DNA of 34,017 nt from an uncultured Pelagibacteraceae bacterium (GCA_902524635.1 CABZDY010000006.1:1-34017); one strand, 5' to 3'. Numbered from the stretch's first letter, positions 7,875-16,487 are shown. Made by a program: numbers and translations. Notes: generated by a model not told the origin, from the letters alone.

Positions 7875-8879
7875 CTATTTCAATAGAATACGAATATCAT
7901 CCATTATATTATCTGAAATTTTAATTTCAGATTTATTATTCTTTATATATCTTCTTAATTTGTTTTCTCCTGGATATAATATTTCTTTAAGTCCTTTTAA
8001 TTTAGGAAGTTTTTTAATTCTTTTTATGTTTTCTTTTATTCTTTTTTTATAATTTGATTGAAATAAGTTCGCTTTCATTACAATAAATAAATGACCAATA
8101 TTTTGCGGGCCAGAGAAATCATCAAAAGGATCTTTCACTTTACCACCATGATTACCTCCAGTATAAACACCACTTAATATATCAACCATCCAAGCAAGTC
8201 CTGATCCTCTAAATCCTGCAATAGGAAGTTGAACACCTTCAAGTGCTTTTTTAGCATCTGTTGTTGGATTACCAAATTTATCCAAAGCAACACCTTCAGG
8301 TATTTTTGAATTAGATCTTGATGCAACTCTTATTTTGCCTCTATTAATCATTGAGACAGATGTATCCAATATAAATGGAATTTTAGAACCAGTTGGCGAT
8401 CCAAAGCAAATAGGATTTGTGCCAAATAAAGATTTTATAGCTCCATGTGGGGCAATAGCAGGCGGTGCATTAGTAAATATTAAGGCGATCATATTATTTT
8501 TTACAGCTTGTTCAGCGTAATATCCTGACATGCCGTAATGGCCACTATTTTTAACTGCCACAAGTCCTATTCCTGTTTTTTTAGCATTTTTTATGGCTTT
8601 TTTAATAGCTTTATCTGCAGCAACAAATCCAATACTGTCATCAGCATTTATATGAGTAACAGATTGGGAAATATTTTTTATTTTGATTTTAGGCCTTGGA
8701 TTAATCAGCTTTTTTTTGATCCGATCACAATACATTTTTAATCTAGATAATCCATGAGTTGGAGCACCCACTAATTCAGCATTAATTATTGCATCAGCAC
8801 AAATACCTGCGTGTATTTTTGAGAGTTTAAACTTATAAAATATTTTAATAATAGTCTTTTTAAGTTTATTTTTTTCCAT
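7875..8879 (-). CDS. Ldh2-family NAD(P)-dependent malate/lactate/sulfolactate-type dehydrogenase
   Basis: Cytoplasmic oxidoreductase of the malate/L-lactate dehydrogenase (Ldh2, YlbC/ComC) family, 334 aa, a little short of the usual 340-360. Visible family signatures are APTHGLSRL (about residues 39-47), NSGHYGMSGYYAEQA (about 110-124), LIFTNAPPAIAPHG (about 132-145), FGTNPICFG (about 151-159), and a C-terminal GSGLAWMVDILSGVYTGG. Members oxidise 2-hydroxy acids such as malate, lactate, ureidoglycolate or (R)-sulfolactate. The start lies one base after the epoxide-hydrolase-like stop, so it is the last gene of the run that includes tauB and tauC. A sulfolactate-type substrate is an inference from that context only. 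Confidence 0.88.
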   Translation of the reverse strand: MEKNKLKKTIIKIFYKFKLSKIHAGICADAIINAELVGAPTHGLSRLKMYCDRIKKKLINPRPKIKIKNISQSVTHINADDSIGFVAADKAIKKAIKNAKKTGIGLVAVKNSGHYGMSGYYAEQAVKNNMIALIFTNAPPAIAPHGAIKSLFGTNPICFGSPTGSKIPFILDTSVSMINRGKIRVASRSNSKIPEGVALDKFGNPTTDAKKALEGVQLPIAGFRGSGLAWMVDILSGVYTGGNHGGKVKDPFDDFSGPQNIGHLFIVMKANLFQSNYKKRIKENIKRIKKLPKLKGLKEILYPGENKLRRYIKNNKSEIKISDNIMDDIRILLK

Positions 8880-8880
8880 C

Positions 8881-10029
8881 TTAAATATTTAGATCTTTAT
8901 TAAAAAATAACCTTATATCATTAACTAATAAATCTGGCTCCTCAAGAGCAGCAAAGTGTCCACCTTTTTTCATTTTTGTCCATCTTTTAACATTAAAAAT
9001 TCTTTTTACATACGATTTAGGCGGCCAGCTCAACATTTCTTTTGGAAATTCTGCAATTGCGGTAGGTATTCTAATTTTTTTAAAATTTTTTGGGAAAGGT
9101 CTCCCACCTTCTTCTCTTCTGCCAAAATAAATCCAAGCTGAAGAATTAAAAGTTTTTGTTAATATATAAATCATAATATTAGTTAGTAACAAATCCTTTG
9201 AGTAAACATTTTCAATATTACCTTTTTTTAAGTCTGACCATGAGTAAAACTTTTCTAATATCCATGCAGCAGTACCCACAGGGCTATCTATCATTGCATA
9301 ACTTAACGACTGAGGTTTGGTTGCCTGTTGTGTCCTATATCCCTCTTGCATAATTTGCTCTTTAGCAAATCTTTGCTCCCATTTTTTTTCTTTTGTAGTT
9401 ATTGCTCCTTTTGGATGTCTCATATTTAAACAATTTACATGAATAGCTTTACAATTATTATAATAATCATGACCTAGCCAATTACAAACAGCAGAACCCC
9501 AGTCTCCTCCTTGAGCAAAATAATTTTTATAACCTAGTTTTTTAGTCATTAATTTATTCATAATTTTTGCAATTTTTTTTGGACCAATTGGTTTTTTAGG
9601 CGTTCCAGAAAATCCAAATCCAGGTAGAGAAGGTATTATTACATCAAAACTCTCTTCTTTATTGCCTCCAAATTTTTCAGGATGAGTTAGTTTTTCCACG
9701 ATATGTAAAAATTCAACAAAACTTCCAGGCCATCCATGAAGAATAAGCAATGGATTTGGTTTTTTTCCACTACCATTTTGCTTAATAAAATGAATATTAA
9801 TTCCATCTACATTCGTAATGTAATTGTTAAATTTATTAATTTTTTTTTCTTGTAACTTCCAATTAAACTTTGATGTCCAATACTTAGAAATCTTTTTTAA
9901 ATAAGCATGATTTGTTCCATGTAACCATCCATTCATCTGTTGGATGTCATTATATGGAAATTCCCTAACTTTTTTGTAGATATTATTTAAGGTCTTTTTA
10001 GAAATATTTACCTTAAATTTTTTTATCAT
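8881..10029 (-). CDS. Epoxide hydrolase-family alpha/beta hydrolase with EHN domain
   Basis: Alpha/beta-hydrolase of 382 aa resembling microsomal-type epoxide hydrolases. The first ~85 residues match the EHN lid/meander domain. HGWPGS at 98-103 gives the oxyanion hole, GGDWGS puts the nucleophile at D176, Y301 is a candidate ring-opening tyrosine, and GGHFAALEEP places the catalytic histidine at H358. No signal peptide is seen, so it should be cytoplasmic. It starts 11 bases after tauC stops and ends one base before the Ldh2-type gene, so it appears to be operonic with the transporter. Epoxide opening to a diol is the family reaction; the natural substrate is unknown, and a hydrolase of another ester or haloacid bond is possible. 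Confidence 0.88.
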   Translation of the reverse strand: MIKKFKVNISKKTLNNIYKKVREFPYNDIQQMNGWLHGTNHAYLKKISKYWTSKFNWKLQEKKINKFNNYITNVDGINIHFIKQNGSGKKPNPLLILHGWPGSFVEFLHIVEKLTHPEKFGGNKEESFDVIIPSLPGFGFSGTPKKPIGPKKIAKIMNKLMTKKLGYKNYFAQGGDWGSAVCNWLGHDYYNNCKAIHVNCLNMRHPKGAITTKEKKWEQRFAKEQIMQEGYRTQQATKPQSLSYAMIDSPVGTAAWILEKFYSWSDLKKGNIENVYSKDLLLTNIMIYILTKTFNSSAWIYFGRREEGGRPFPKNFKKIRIPTAIAEFPKEMLSWPPKSYVKRIFNVKRWTKMKKGGHFAALEEPDLLVNDIRLFFNKDLNI

Positions 10030-10040
10030 TAATTATTGTA

Positions 10041-11966
10041 TTAACCCTTTCCTCGCCAAGGAATAGTCCTATCAATTATTTTTCTTAAAGTTATATCAAA
10101 TAATAATCCTAACATTCCCATAATGAAAATTGTTATCCAAATTACTTCATATTGGAAATATTTTTTCGCAACATTTTCAACAAATCCAATACCTGTAGTT
10201 CCAGCTAAAAATTCAGCAGCCACTAAAGTTCCCCAACACATTCCAACAGCTACTCTAATCCCAGTAAGAATTTCAGGTAAAGAATTTGGAAATATAACAT
10301 GTCTTAGTATTTGTCTTTTAGAAGCACCTAAAGAATGGGCAGCGTGAATTTTAGATAATTGTGTTCCTGATGCACCAGCTCTTGCTGAAATAATCATAAT
10401 TGATAGTGAAACCATGAATAACAAAAATACTTTTCCAGTATTATCAATTCCAAGTACTGAAATTATAAGTGGAGCCCAAGCAAGTGGAGGTACTGGTCTA
10501 TATAATTCAATCAAAGGATCAAAAAATCCTTTAGCAAATCTGTTTAGTCCCATAAATAAACCTAATGGAACCCCTATAATTATTCCAAAAACTAATCCTA
10601 AAAATACTCTTAAGAATGAATCCCATATATGGCCATAAGGAACAGGTATCTTGAATAGTTTAAAATCACCTGTAACAACTTTTAAAACTTTACCTTTAAA
10701 GTTTTCTTTAACTATTCCTTCGCTTGTATGAACAGGGTATTCGCCTGGTAAAATATCAGCAATCCAATCTGGTAAAATAAATCCAACTATTGAACTAACA
10801 TCAATCATTTCTATCCAGAGAAGAGGTATATTTTTATATCCAACACTTGGATTAGACATTAGGATGAATTTATTTAATGTATCTGACGGTTTAGGTAACC
10901 ATCTACCAGAACCTTGTTCTGAGCAACTAGGCCCACTAGCAACAATTGTTCCAGCTGGAAATAAAACAATATCAATTAATCTAAGACCAGCTTGTTCTTT
11001 CTCCTGAAGGTCATCAAATTCAATAATCGCTATTTGCATTTCATTTAGTGCATTTGGCGGATAAATGCTTGCAAATTCAATTCTTCTTGCAATTTTGACT
11101 ATATTTTTGGCATAATCTGAGGCAATTTCCTCATTATCATCTAAACTTTTTCTATAAGCTTTAACTTCATCTTTCAAATCTTTTATTGAACTTTTGAACT
11201 GTGGATTATGATTTCTTAATTTAAAAAATTTATCATTAATTTTTTTTAGTTCCTCTGCAGCTGCTTGAAATTTTAAACCTTTTGAGGTTTCTGCAACAAA
11301 TGGAACTTCAATAGTGTTTTCTATAGTACCAGTTCCTGATCTAACTGTTGTTATGCCCCAGTTACCTTGTTCAGATATCGCTTTTAACCGTTCACTTTTT
11401 TCAACTTCTGTTTCAAACGGATAATCTTCTTTTTTAAAATTTGAACTTAATTGTTTAATCTCATTTGTCATTTCACTTATTTTAATTTTAGTATCCATTT
11501 CAATCAAATTCTCATTAGTTAATAAAGGAATTAATTTTTTTGTTTTATTAATATATCCGACTAAAATTGTTTTTTGTTGATTACTAAGATCTTTAGAATT
11601 TTGTATTTCAGCTGTGATTTTTTGAAGATTTTTATTTTCAATTTTTATGATCGATGTACTTTTAAATTCTCTTTCCTCTATTGGAAATTGATATTTTAAT
11701 CCTAACAGTGATTCATTTATTTTAGCAACTTGACACAATTCATTTGCTGATTTTGGATAAAAACCCTTTGCTATGTCCCAAGAGTAATAAAGCCATACTA
11801 GTAATATTGCAGCACTTCCAACAATAACCCAATGGGTTCCACCTTTAGCTCTTTCAGGATTTCCAAATACAGCATCAACTTTTTCAGTTTGTATTAGTCT
11901 TCTGCCGTACATAATGCATCCAATTATGGATACAAATATAAGTATGGTGATTATTTGAATTAACAT
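10041..11966 (-). CDS. tauC: TauC-type ABC permease with a very large periplasmic insertion
   Basis: Membrane subunit of the taurine/sulfonate-type importer. At 641 aa it is more than twice the usual ~275. Helices are seen at 2-20 and 45-63. The region 443-635 is the normal permease core, including the EAA-loop AAHSLGASKRQILRHVIFP (542-560) that contacts TauB. The WLPKPSDTLNKF motif at 356-367 matches the LPPP segment that follows the first helix of ordinary TauC. About 290 residues (65-355), Lys/Glu-rich and partly coiled-coil-like, are thus inserted in the first periplasmic loop, and an extra helix is added at the N-terminus. The positively charged 21-45 loop and two cysteines in the insert fit a periplasmic location. 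It begins directly after the tauB stop. Confidence 0.88.
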   Translation of the reverse strand: MLIQIITILIFVSIIGCIMYGRRLIQTEKVDAVFGNPERAKGGTHWVIVGSAAILLVWLYYSWDIAKGFYPKSANELCQVAKINESLLGLKYQFPIEEREFKSTSIIKIENKNLQKITAEIQNSKDLSNQQKTILVGYINKTKKLIPLLTNENLIEMDTKIKISEMTNEIKQLSSNFKKEDYPFETEVEKSERLKAISEQGNWGITTVRSGTGTIENTIEVPFVAETSKGLKFQAAAEELKKINDKFFKLRNHNPQFKSSIKDLKDEVKAYRKSLDDNEEIASDYAKNIVKIARRIEFASIYPPNALNEMQIAIIEFDDLQEKEQAGLRLIDIVLFPAGTIVASGPSCSEQGSGRWLPKPSDTLNKFILMSNPSVGYKNIPLLWIEMIDVSSIVGFILPDWIADILPGEYPVHTSEGIVKENFKGKVLKVVTGDFKLFKIPVPYGHIWDSFLRVFLGLVFGIIIGVPLGLFMGLNRFAKGFFDPLIELYRPVPPLAWAPLIISVLGIDNTGKVFLLFMVSLSIMIISARAGASGTQLSKIHAAHSLGASKRQILRHVIFPNSLPEILTGIRVAVGMCWGTLVAAEFLAGTTGIGFVENVAKKYFQYEVIWITIFIMGMLGLLFDITLRKIIDRTIPWRGKG

Positions 11967-12764
11967 TTAGTTTTCTTTTCCCATAATTTCTTCTTCCATA
12001 TTCCAAATCATGGATAAAATTTCTTCACGCTTAGATGAAAATTCTTTATTTTTTTTAATTTCTCTTAAATCTTCTTTTAAACCCATTTCTGCAAAAGGTA
12101 GATTGTATTCTTTATGTATCCTTCCTGGTCTTGGTGCCATTACATATAGTCTTTCACCAAGCAATAACGCTTCCTCAACAGAGTGAGTAATTAAAATGAT
12201 AGTTTTTCCTGTCTCTTTCCAAATTTTAAGAACCAAAGATTGCATCTTTTCTCTAGTTAATGCATCCAACGCACCTAAGGGCTCATCCATCAATATTAAA
12301 TCAGGGTCATTTATTAGACACCTAGCAAGAGCCACTCTTTGCTGCATTCCACCTGATAATTGGTAGGTAGGAGTATTACCAAATCCTTTTAAGCCAACAA
12401 TTTCTAGCCATTCATCAACTCTTCTAGCAGTTTTTATTGGATCTTCTTTTTTCATCCTAAGTCCAAAGTCAACATTTTCTGCAACAGTTAACCACTCAAA
12501 TAAAGCTCCTTGTTGGAAAACCATTCCTCTTTCAACTCCTGGACCATTAATTTCATTGCCAGCCAAAACAAAAGAGCCCGAAGTAGGTCTTAAAAACCCT
12601 GCTGCAATATTTAAAAGAGTTGTTTTTCCACACCCTGAAGGACCAAGAACAGTGAGAAGTTCTCCTTTTTTTAAAGTAAAATTTACATCCTTCAATGCGT
12701 GAACAGTTTCTCCTTTGGGAGTTTTAAAAATCATATTTAGATCTTTGGAAACTAAGTCACTCAT
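11967..12764 (-). CDS. tauB: TauB-type ABC transporter ATPase
   Basis: Cytoplasmic ATPase of the taurine/nitrate/sulfonate importer family, 265 aa. Walker A GPSGCGKTT is at residues 41-49, a QQGALFEWLTVAENV Q-loop at about 83-97, signature LSGGM at 135-139, Walker B ending in D159-E160, and an H-loop histidine at 193 in ITHSVEEA. PRPGRI near residue 213 is typical of this nitrate/sulfonate branch. The stop is immediately before the tauC start with no spacer. Upstream, an 81-base gap holding a terminator hairpin separates it from tauA, so it is probably translated from read-through transcripts at a lower level than tauA (inference). Taurine is the likeliest ligand but is not proved by this subunit. 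Confidence 0.92.
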   Translation of the reverse strand: MSDLVSKDLNMIFKTPKGETVHALKDVNFTLKKGELLTVLGPSGCGKTTLLNIAAGFLRPTSGSFVLAGNEINGPGVERGMVFQQGALFEWLTVAENVDFGLRMKKEDPIKTARRVDEWLEIVGLKGFGNTPTYQLSGGMQQRVALARCLINDPDLILMDEPLGALDALTREKMQSLVLKIWKETGKTIILITHSVEEALLLGERLYVMAPRPGRIHKEYNLPFAEMGLKEDLREIKKNKEFSSKREEILSMIWNMEEEIMGKEN

Positions 12765-12789
12765 AGAAACTTTATATAAAACTTATGTT

Positions 12790-12823
12790 AAAAAAAATAG
12801 GCGCTAAATAATTAGCGCCTATT
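12790..12823 (-). terminator. Intrinsic terminator/attenuator between tauA and tauB
   Basis: A perfect 12-base inverted repeat, AATAGGCGCTAA and TTAGCGCCTATT, flanks a four-base loop (arms 12796-12807 and 12812-12823). On the minus strand it is followed by a run of T. It lies 23 bases after the tauA stop and 26 bases before tauB. Such partial terminators are common after binding-protein genes and would keep TauA in excess over TauBC. Confidence 0.85.
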
Positions 12824-12845
12824 AAATTTGTTTTACTCTTTAATA

Positions 12846-13787
12846 TTATAAAGGTAAAAAACTAGTATCAACGGCACCGCCTGGAGTTCCCATACCTTTT
12901 AGGAATCCATCAAGATTACCGCTCTCCATTGACTGTTTAGTCTCTTCTGGAGTAAGAAATTTAAATCCACTTAAAGTTTCTTTCATGTCAGCAACTTTCA
13001 TTTCTGAAGCTTTAGACATTGAATTCATATCGCTTTTACCAGATCTATATCTGTCATTTGCTTCATGAGTTACTTCTATAAAAGTTCTAAGCATACCTGG
13101 ATTTTCTTTCATGAATTTGTCAGTTACAGATGTAATATCTATTCCTAAGATACCAGCATCTCTTGCTTCTTGAACTGTTAAAAGTCTTGAACCAACTGCA
13201 ACTGCAGCTTTGATAGAATTTCCACCAAATAAACATGCCATCACAACATCACCACTTACTAATGCGGCAGCACCTTCTTCAGGATCCATTTGAATTATAT
13301 CCATTTTACTTCTGTCAGCTCCAACAACTTTCATACTTTCGTCAAATACGTACTCAGCCATAGTTCCAAGCGGAACTGCAACTTTTTTACCTTCTAATTC
13401 AGAACCGTTTGCTTTTGTAATTCCAGAAGCATTTGATGTAACACAAGTTGTTCCACCCATTCCGTATTCCATTGCAATATCAACTAATTTGATAGGTGCA
13501 TTAGATTTTACAGCATTAATAAAAGGTACTAAACCTTGAGAATAAGAAATATCAATATCCCCAGCTAGCATTGCATCAGTCATAGCTCCACCGTTAGTGA
13601 AGTTAGTCCATTTTACTGGAACTCCTAGTGCTTTAGCAAAATTCTTTTTTTGCATGTCCTCTAAATTTGGACTTGGCCATTCTAGAAAGTAAGCAACTCT
13701 TACTTCATTTGCAGCAGCATTTGCAGCTGAAATAGATAAGTTAAGAGCGAATAAACTTCCTAAAATAAAGCTAATTAGTTTCTTCAT
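12846..13787 (-). CDS. tauA: TauA-type periplasmic taurine/sulfonate-binding protein
   Basis: Substrate-binding protein of the TauABC importer, 313 aa. A Sec signal peptide is seen at residues 1-25 (Lys-Lys, hydrophobic core, AANAAA cleavage region). The mature part has the TauA/SsuA-like pattern: VAYFLEWPSPN near the start, a GAMTDAMLAGDIDISYSQG segment (about 66-84), GKKVAVPLGTMAEYVF (about 134-149) and an EEGAAALVSGDVVMACLFG segment (about 169-187). A strong AAGGAGA ribosome site precedes the ATG, fitting high expression. It is first in the run tauA-tauB-tauC and divergent from the aminotransferase gene. The substrate is probably taurine, with beta-alanine, hypotaurine or other sulfonates possible. 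Confidence 0.9.
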   Translation of the reverse strand: MKKLISFILGSLFALNLSISAANAAANEVRVAYFLEWPSPNLEDMQKKNFAKALGVPVKWTNFTNGGAMTDAMLAGDIDISYSQGLVPFINAVKSNAPIKLVDIAMEYGMGGTTCVTSNASGITKANGSELEGKKVAVPLGTMAEYVFDESMKVVGADRSKMDIIQMDPEEGAAALVSGDVVMACLFGGNSIKAAVAVGSRLLTVQEARDAGILGIDITSVTDKFMKENPGMLRTFIEVTHEANDRYRSGKSDMNSMSKASEMKVADMKETLSGFKFLTPEETKQSMESGNLDGFLKGMGTPGGAVDTSFLPL

Positions 13788-14018
13788 TTTATCTCCTTAA
13801 TTAAATTTAATTACCCTTATTTAAGTTCAATTTTGATTATAAGTAAATGTATTTTGTAAGCATATTAATCATAGGTGATTTGAAGATGTCTAAAATGGGT
13901 TCAACTTTTGGTTGTATTTAATATTACGTAATGACATACTAATAATGCACAGAAATTATTTTCTATTTTTTTATTTTAGTCTATGAGAAAGTGATAATAA
14001 CAATTTAAAAATTTTTTT
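13788..14018. promoter_or_regulatory. Divergent tauA / aminotransferase promoter region
   Basis: This 231-base gap must hold both promoters. A TATAAT-like -10 for tauA can be read on the minus strand at 13836-13841. A copy of the 15-base repeat lies upstream of it (13887-13901), about where an activator would sit. A 10-base palindrome ATTACGTAAT is at 13923-13932. The plus-strand aminotransferase gene has no clear ribosome site before its ATG, only A/T runs. The promoter assignments are inferences from position and weak consensus. Confidence 0.45.
13887..13901 (-). promoter_or_regulatory. Fourth copy of the 15-base operator-like repeat, upstream of tauA
   Basis: On the minus strand this reads AACCCATTTTAGACA. 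It shares AACCCATTTTAG exactly with the unit at 7114-7125, and 13 of 15 bases with AACCCATTTCGGACA at 7165-7179. It lies about 100 bases before tauA and about 117 before the aminotransferase gene, so it could serve either. Confidence 0.5.
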
Positions 14019-15362
14019 ATGAGTTCAGAAAAGCCACAAATACCAAATTCTTTAAATGAGCATTGGATGCCATTCTCTTCAAATAGAGATTTTAAAGCAA
14101 ACCCAAGGTTAATAGTTGAGGCAAAAGGTGTTTATTTAAAAAACCACCACGGTAAAACACAAATCGATGCAAGTTCAGGATTATTTTGTAATCCATTAGG
14201 ACATGGTAGAGAGGAAATTATTGAGGCGATAACTAAACAACTAAGAACAGTTGATTATGCACAACCATTCCAACAAGGTTTTGGTGGGTCATTTGAATTA
14301 GCAACAAGAATTTCAAAACACACACCAGGAAACTTAAATAGAATTTTTTATACTATTTGTGGATCAACTGCTGTTGAGACAGCAATAAAAATTTCAGTAG
14401 CTTATCACAAAGCTCGAGGAGAAGGACAGAGATTTAGATTTGTTGGTAGAGAAAGAGCTTACCACGGTATGAATATTGGAGCAACATCAGTTGGTGGTAT
14501 GATCAACAATGTTAAAACATTTGCGAGTGTTTTAATGCCAGGGGTCGTTCATATGAGACATACTCATTTACCAGAACATAAATTTGTATCAGGTCAACCA
14601 GAAACCGGTGCAGAAATTGCAGATGATCTAGAGAGAATTTGCACAAACTTTGGATCAGAAAATATCGCTGCTTGCATCGTTGAACCGATTGCAGGATCAA
14701 CAGGAACGCTTGTTCCACCAAAAGGATATTTACAAAGATTAAGAGAAATTTGTGACAAACATGGGATTCTTTTAATTTTTGACGAAGTTATCACTGGATG
14801 GGGAAGAACAGGTTCTCCGTTTGCATCACAAGAATATGGTGTTACTCCAGATATTATTACGATGGCAAAAGCAACAACAAACGGAATAAGTCCTTTAGGC
14901 GCTGTTGCTTGCAAAGAAGAAATCTATGATGCAGTAATGGATGCATCACCTCATGGGTCAGTTGAATTATTTCATGGCTATACATATTCTGGAATTCCTG
15001 TCTCTGTAGCAGCTGGATTAGCAGTACAAGATATATTTGAAAAAGAAGATATATTTAATAGAGCTAAAAATTTAACTCCATACTTCCAAGAAGGATTGAT
15101 GTCATTAAAGGATATTGATGTTGTAGACAACATTAGAGGATATGGAATGATGGGTGGAATAGATATTAAAATGGATAAAAAACCTGGAGCAGCTGGATTT
15201 ACATGTTTTAAACATTGTTATGATGCAGGTGTTAACTTCAAGGCAACAGGTGATTGTTTGATTATTGCTCCAATGTTTATTTGCGAGAAAAAACATATAG
15301 ATGAAATAATTGATAAATTAAGAACTGGAATTACTAATTATTCTAAAAGTAAAAAAAATTAA
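14019..15362 (+). CDS. Omega-amino acid (taurine / beta-alanine)-pyruvate aminotransferase
   Basis: PLP-dependent class III aminotransferase, 447 aa, closely resembling beta-alanine/omega-amino acid:pyruvate aminotransferases along its whole length (NSLNEHWMPF start, TPGNLNRIFYTICGS, IGATSVGG, GYLQRLREICDKHGILLIFDEV). D255 in IFDEV contacts the PLP nitrogen and K284 in MAKATTNG is the Schiff-base lysine. With taurine it would make sulfoacetaldehyde and alanine. It is divergent from tauA and is followed nine bases later by alanine dehydrogenase, the classic partner that recycles alanine to pyruvate. That context favours a taurine-pyruvate aminotransferase (Tpa) role, but beta-alanine or other omega-amines remain possible. 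Confidence 0.9.
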   Translation: MSSEKPQIPNSLNEHWMPFSSNRDFKANPRLIVEAKGVYLKNHHGKTQIDASSGLFCNPLGHGREEIIEAITKQLRTVDYAQPFQQGFGGSFELATRISKHTPGNLNRIFYTICGSTAVETAIKISVAYHKARGEGQRFRFVGRERAYHGMNIGATSVGGMINNVKTFASVLMPGVVHMRHTHLPEHKFVSGQPETGAEIADDLERICTNFGSENIAACIVEPIAGSTGTLVPPKGYLQRLREICDKHGILLIFDEVITGWGRTGSPFASQEYGVTPDIITMAKATTNGISPLGAVACKEEIYDAVMDASPHGSVELFHGYTYSGIPVSVAAGLAVQDIFEKEDIFNRAKNLTPYFQEGLMSLKDIDVVDNIRGYGMMGGIDIKMDKKPGAAGFTCFKHCYDAGVNFKATGDCLIIAPMFICEKKHIDEIIDKLRTGITNYSKSKKN

Positions 15363-15371
15363 TTCACTTAT

Positions 15372-16487
15372 ATGAAAATAGGTGTTCCTAAAGAGATAAA
15401 ACCTCAAGAAAATAGAATTGGATTAACACCTGATAGTGTAAAGACACTTACTTTAAATGGCCATGAAGTTTTAGTTGAAAATGACGGTGGTTTTGAAGCA
15501 GGCTTTGATAACAATCAATATAAATCTGCAGGAGCTAAAATAATTGATAAGGCAGAAGATATTTTTAATGATGCAGAGATAATTGTAAAAGTTAAAGAAC
15601 CTCTTTCAAATGAAGTAAAATTGTTAAGAGAAAATCAAATTGTTTTTACTTATCTGCATTTAGCTGCTGCCAAAGAATTAACAAAAGGTTTAGTAGACTC
15701 CAAAGCTGTTTGTATCGCTTACGAGACAGTAACCGATAATAATGGCAGGCTACCTTTATTAGCTCCTATGAGTGCTGTTGCTGGAAGAATGTCAGTTCAA
15801 GCAGGCGCACATTGTTTAGAAAAAAATCAAAAAGGCAGAGGTATTTTGTTAGGAGGCGCTCCAGGTGGAGAGCCTGCGGAAGTTGTAATTCTTGGTGGAG
15901 GAGTTGTTGGAGAAAATGCTGCAATTATTGCAACTGGAATGAGAGCAAAAGTTCATGTTGTAGATAAGTCAGAGGCAAGACTAAAACAACTATCAGAAAT
16001 GTTTGGTGATAAAATTATTCCCCTGCTAAGTGATAAAACTGATTTAGAAAAATTAATTTCAGAATGCGATTTATTAGTTGGAGGAGTTTTAATTCCAGGA
16101 GCAGAAGCACCAAAATTAGTTACTAAAAATATGATTAAGAATATGAAACGAGGATCAGTAATAGTTGATGTTGCAATTGATCAAGGTGGATGTGTAGAGA
16201 CCAGTAAACCTACAACTCATGCTGAACCAACTTATATTGTTGATGATATTGTTCATTACTGTGTAGCAAATATGCCGGGTGGTGTCCCTAGAACATCAAC
16301 CATCGCATTAAATAATGCCACGCTTCCTTTTTTAAATAGATTAGCTAGTGATGGTTATTACAAAGCTTTAAAAGATGATCCAAACTTCTTAGCTGGCTTA
16401 AATATCCATAAGGGTGAAGTAACATACAAAGCAGTTGCAGATGTCTTTGGATATAATTATTTAAGCGCTTGTGAGGCTTTAAATTAA
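15372..16487 (+). CDS. ald: Alanine dehydrogenase
   Basis: NAD-dependent L-alanine dehydrogenase, 371 aa, the standard length. The known active-site residues fall at their usual numbers: R15, K75, H96 and D270. The nucleotide-binding loop GGGVVG is at 175-180 with D198 at the end of the following strand, as in NAD-using members. It oxidises alanine to pyruvate and ammonium. Placed nine bases after the aminotransferase gene, it would regenerate the pyruvate acceptor and free the substrate nitrogen as ammonium, as in taurine-degrading bacteria. Its stop overlaps the 3' end of the convergent tesA-like gene by four bases. Confidence 0.97.
   Translation: MKIGVPKEIKPQENRIGLTPDSVKTLTLNGHEVLVENDGGFEAGFDNNQYKSAGAKIIDKAEDIFNDAEIIVKVKEPLSNEVKLLRENQIVFTYLHLAAAKELTKGLVDSKAVCIAYETVTDNNGRLPLLAPMSAVAGRMSVQAGAHCLEKNQKGRGILLGGAPGGEPAEVVILGGGVVGENAAIIATGMRAKVHVVDKSEARLKQLSEMFGDKIIPLLSDKTDLEKLISECDLLVGGVLIPGAEAPKLVTKNMIKNMKRGSVIVDVAIDQGGCVETSKPTTHAEPTYIVDDIVHYCVANMPGGVPRTSTIALNNATLPFLNRLASDGYYKALKDDPNFLAGLNIHKGEVTYKAVADVFGYNYLSACEALN

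Noticed and set aside
12080..12091. AACCCATTTCTG inside tauB, resembling the repeated operator motif
   Set aside because: It is within coding sequence, encodes a needed stretch of TauB, and does not match the second half of the motif.
14594..14914. A 106-codon open frame on the minus strand inside the aminotransferase gene
   Set aside because: It lies wholly within a well-supported gene, has no family signs, and is a mirror of the codon pattern.
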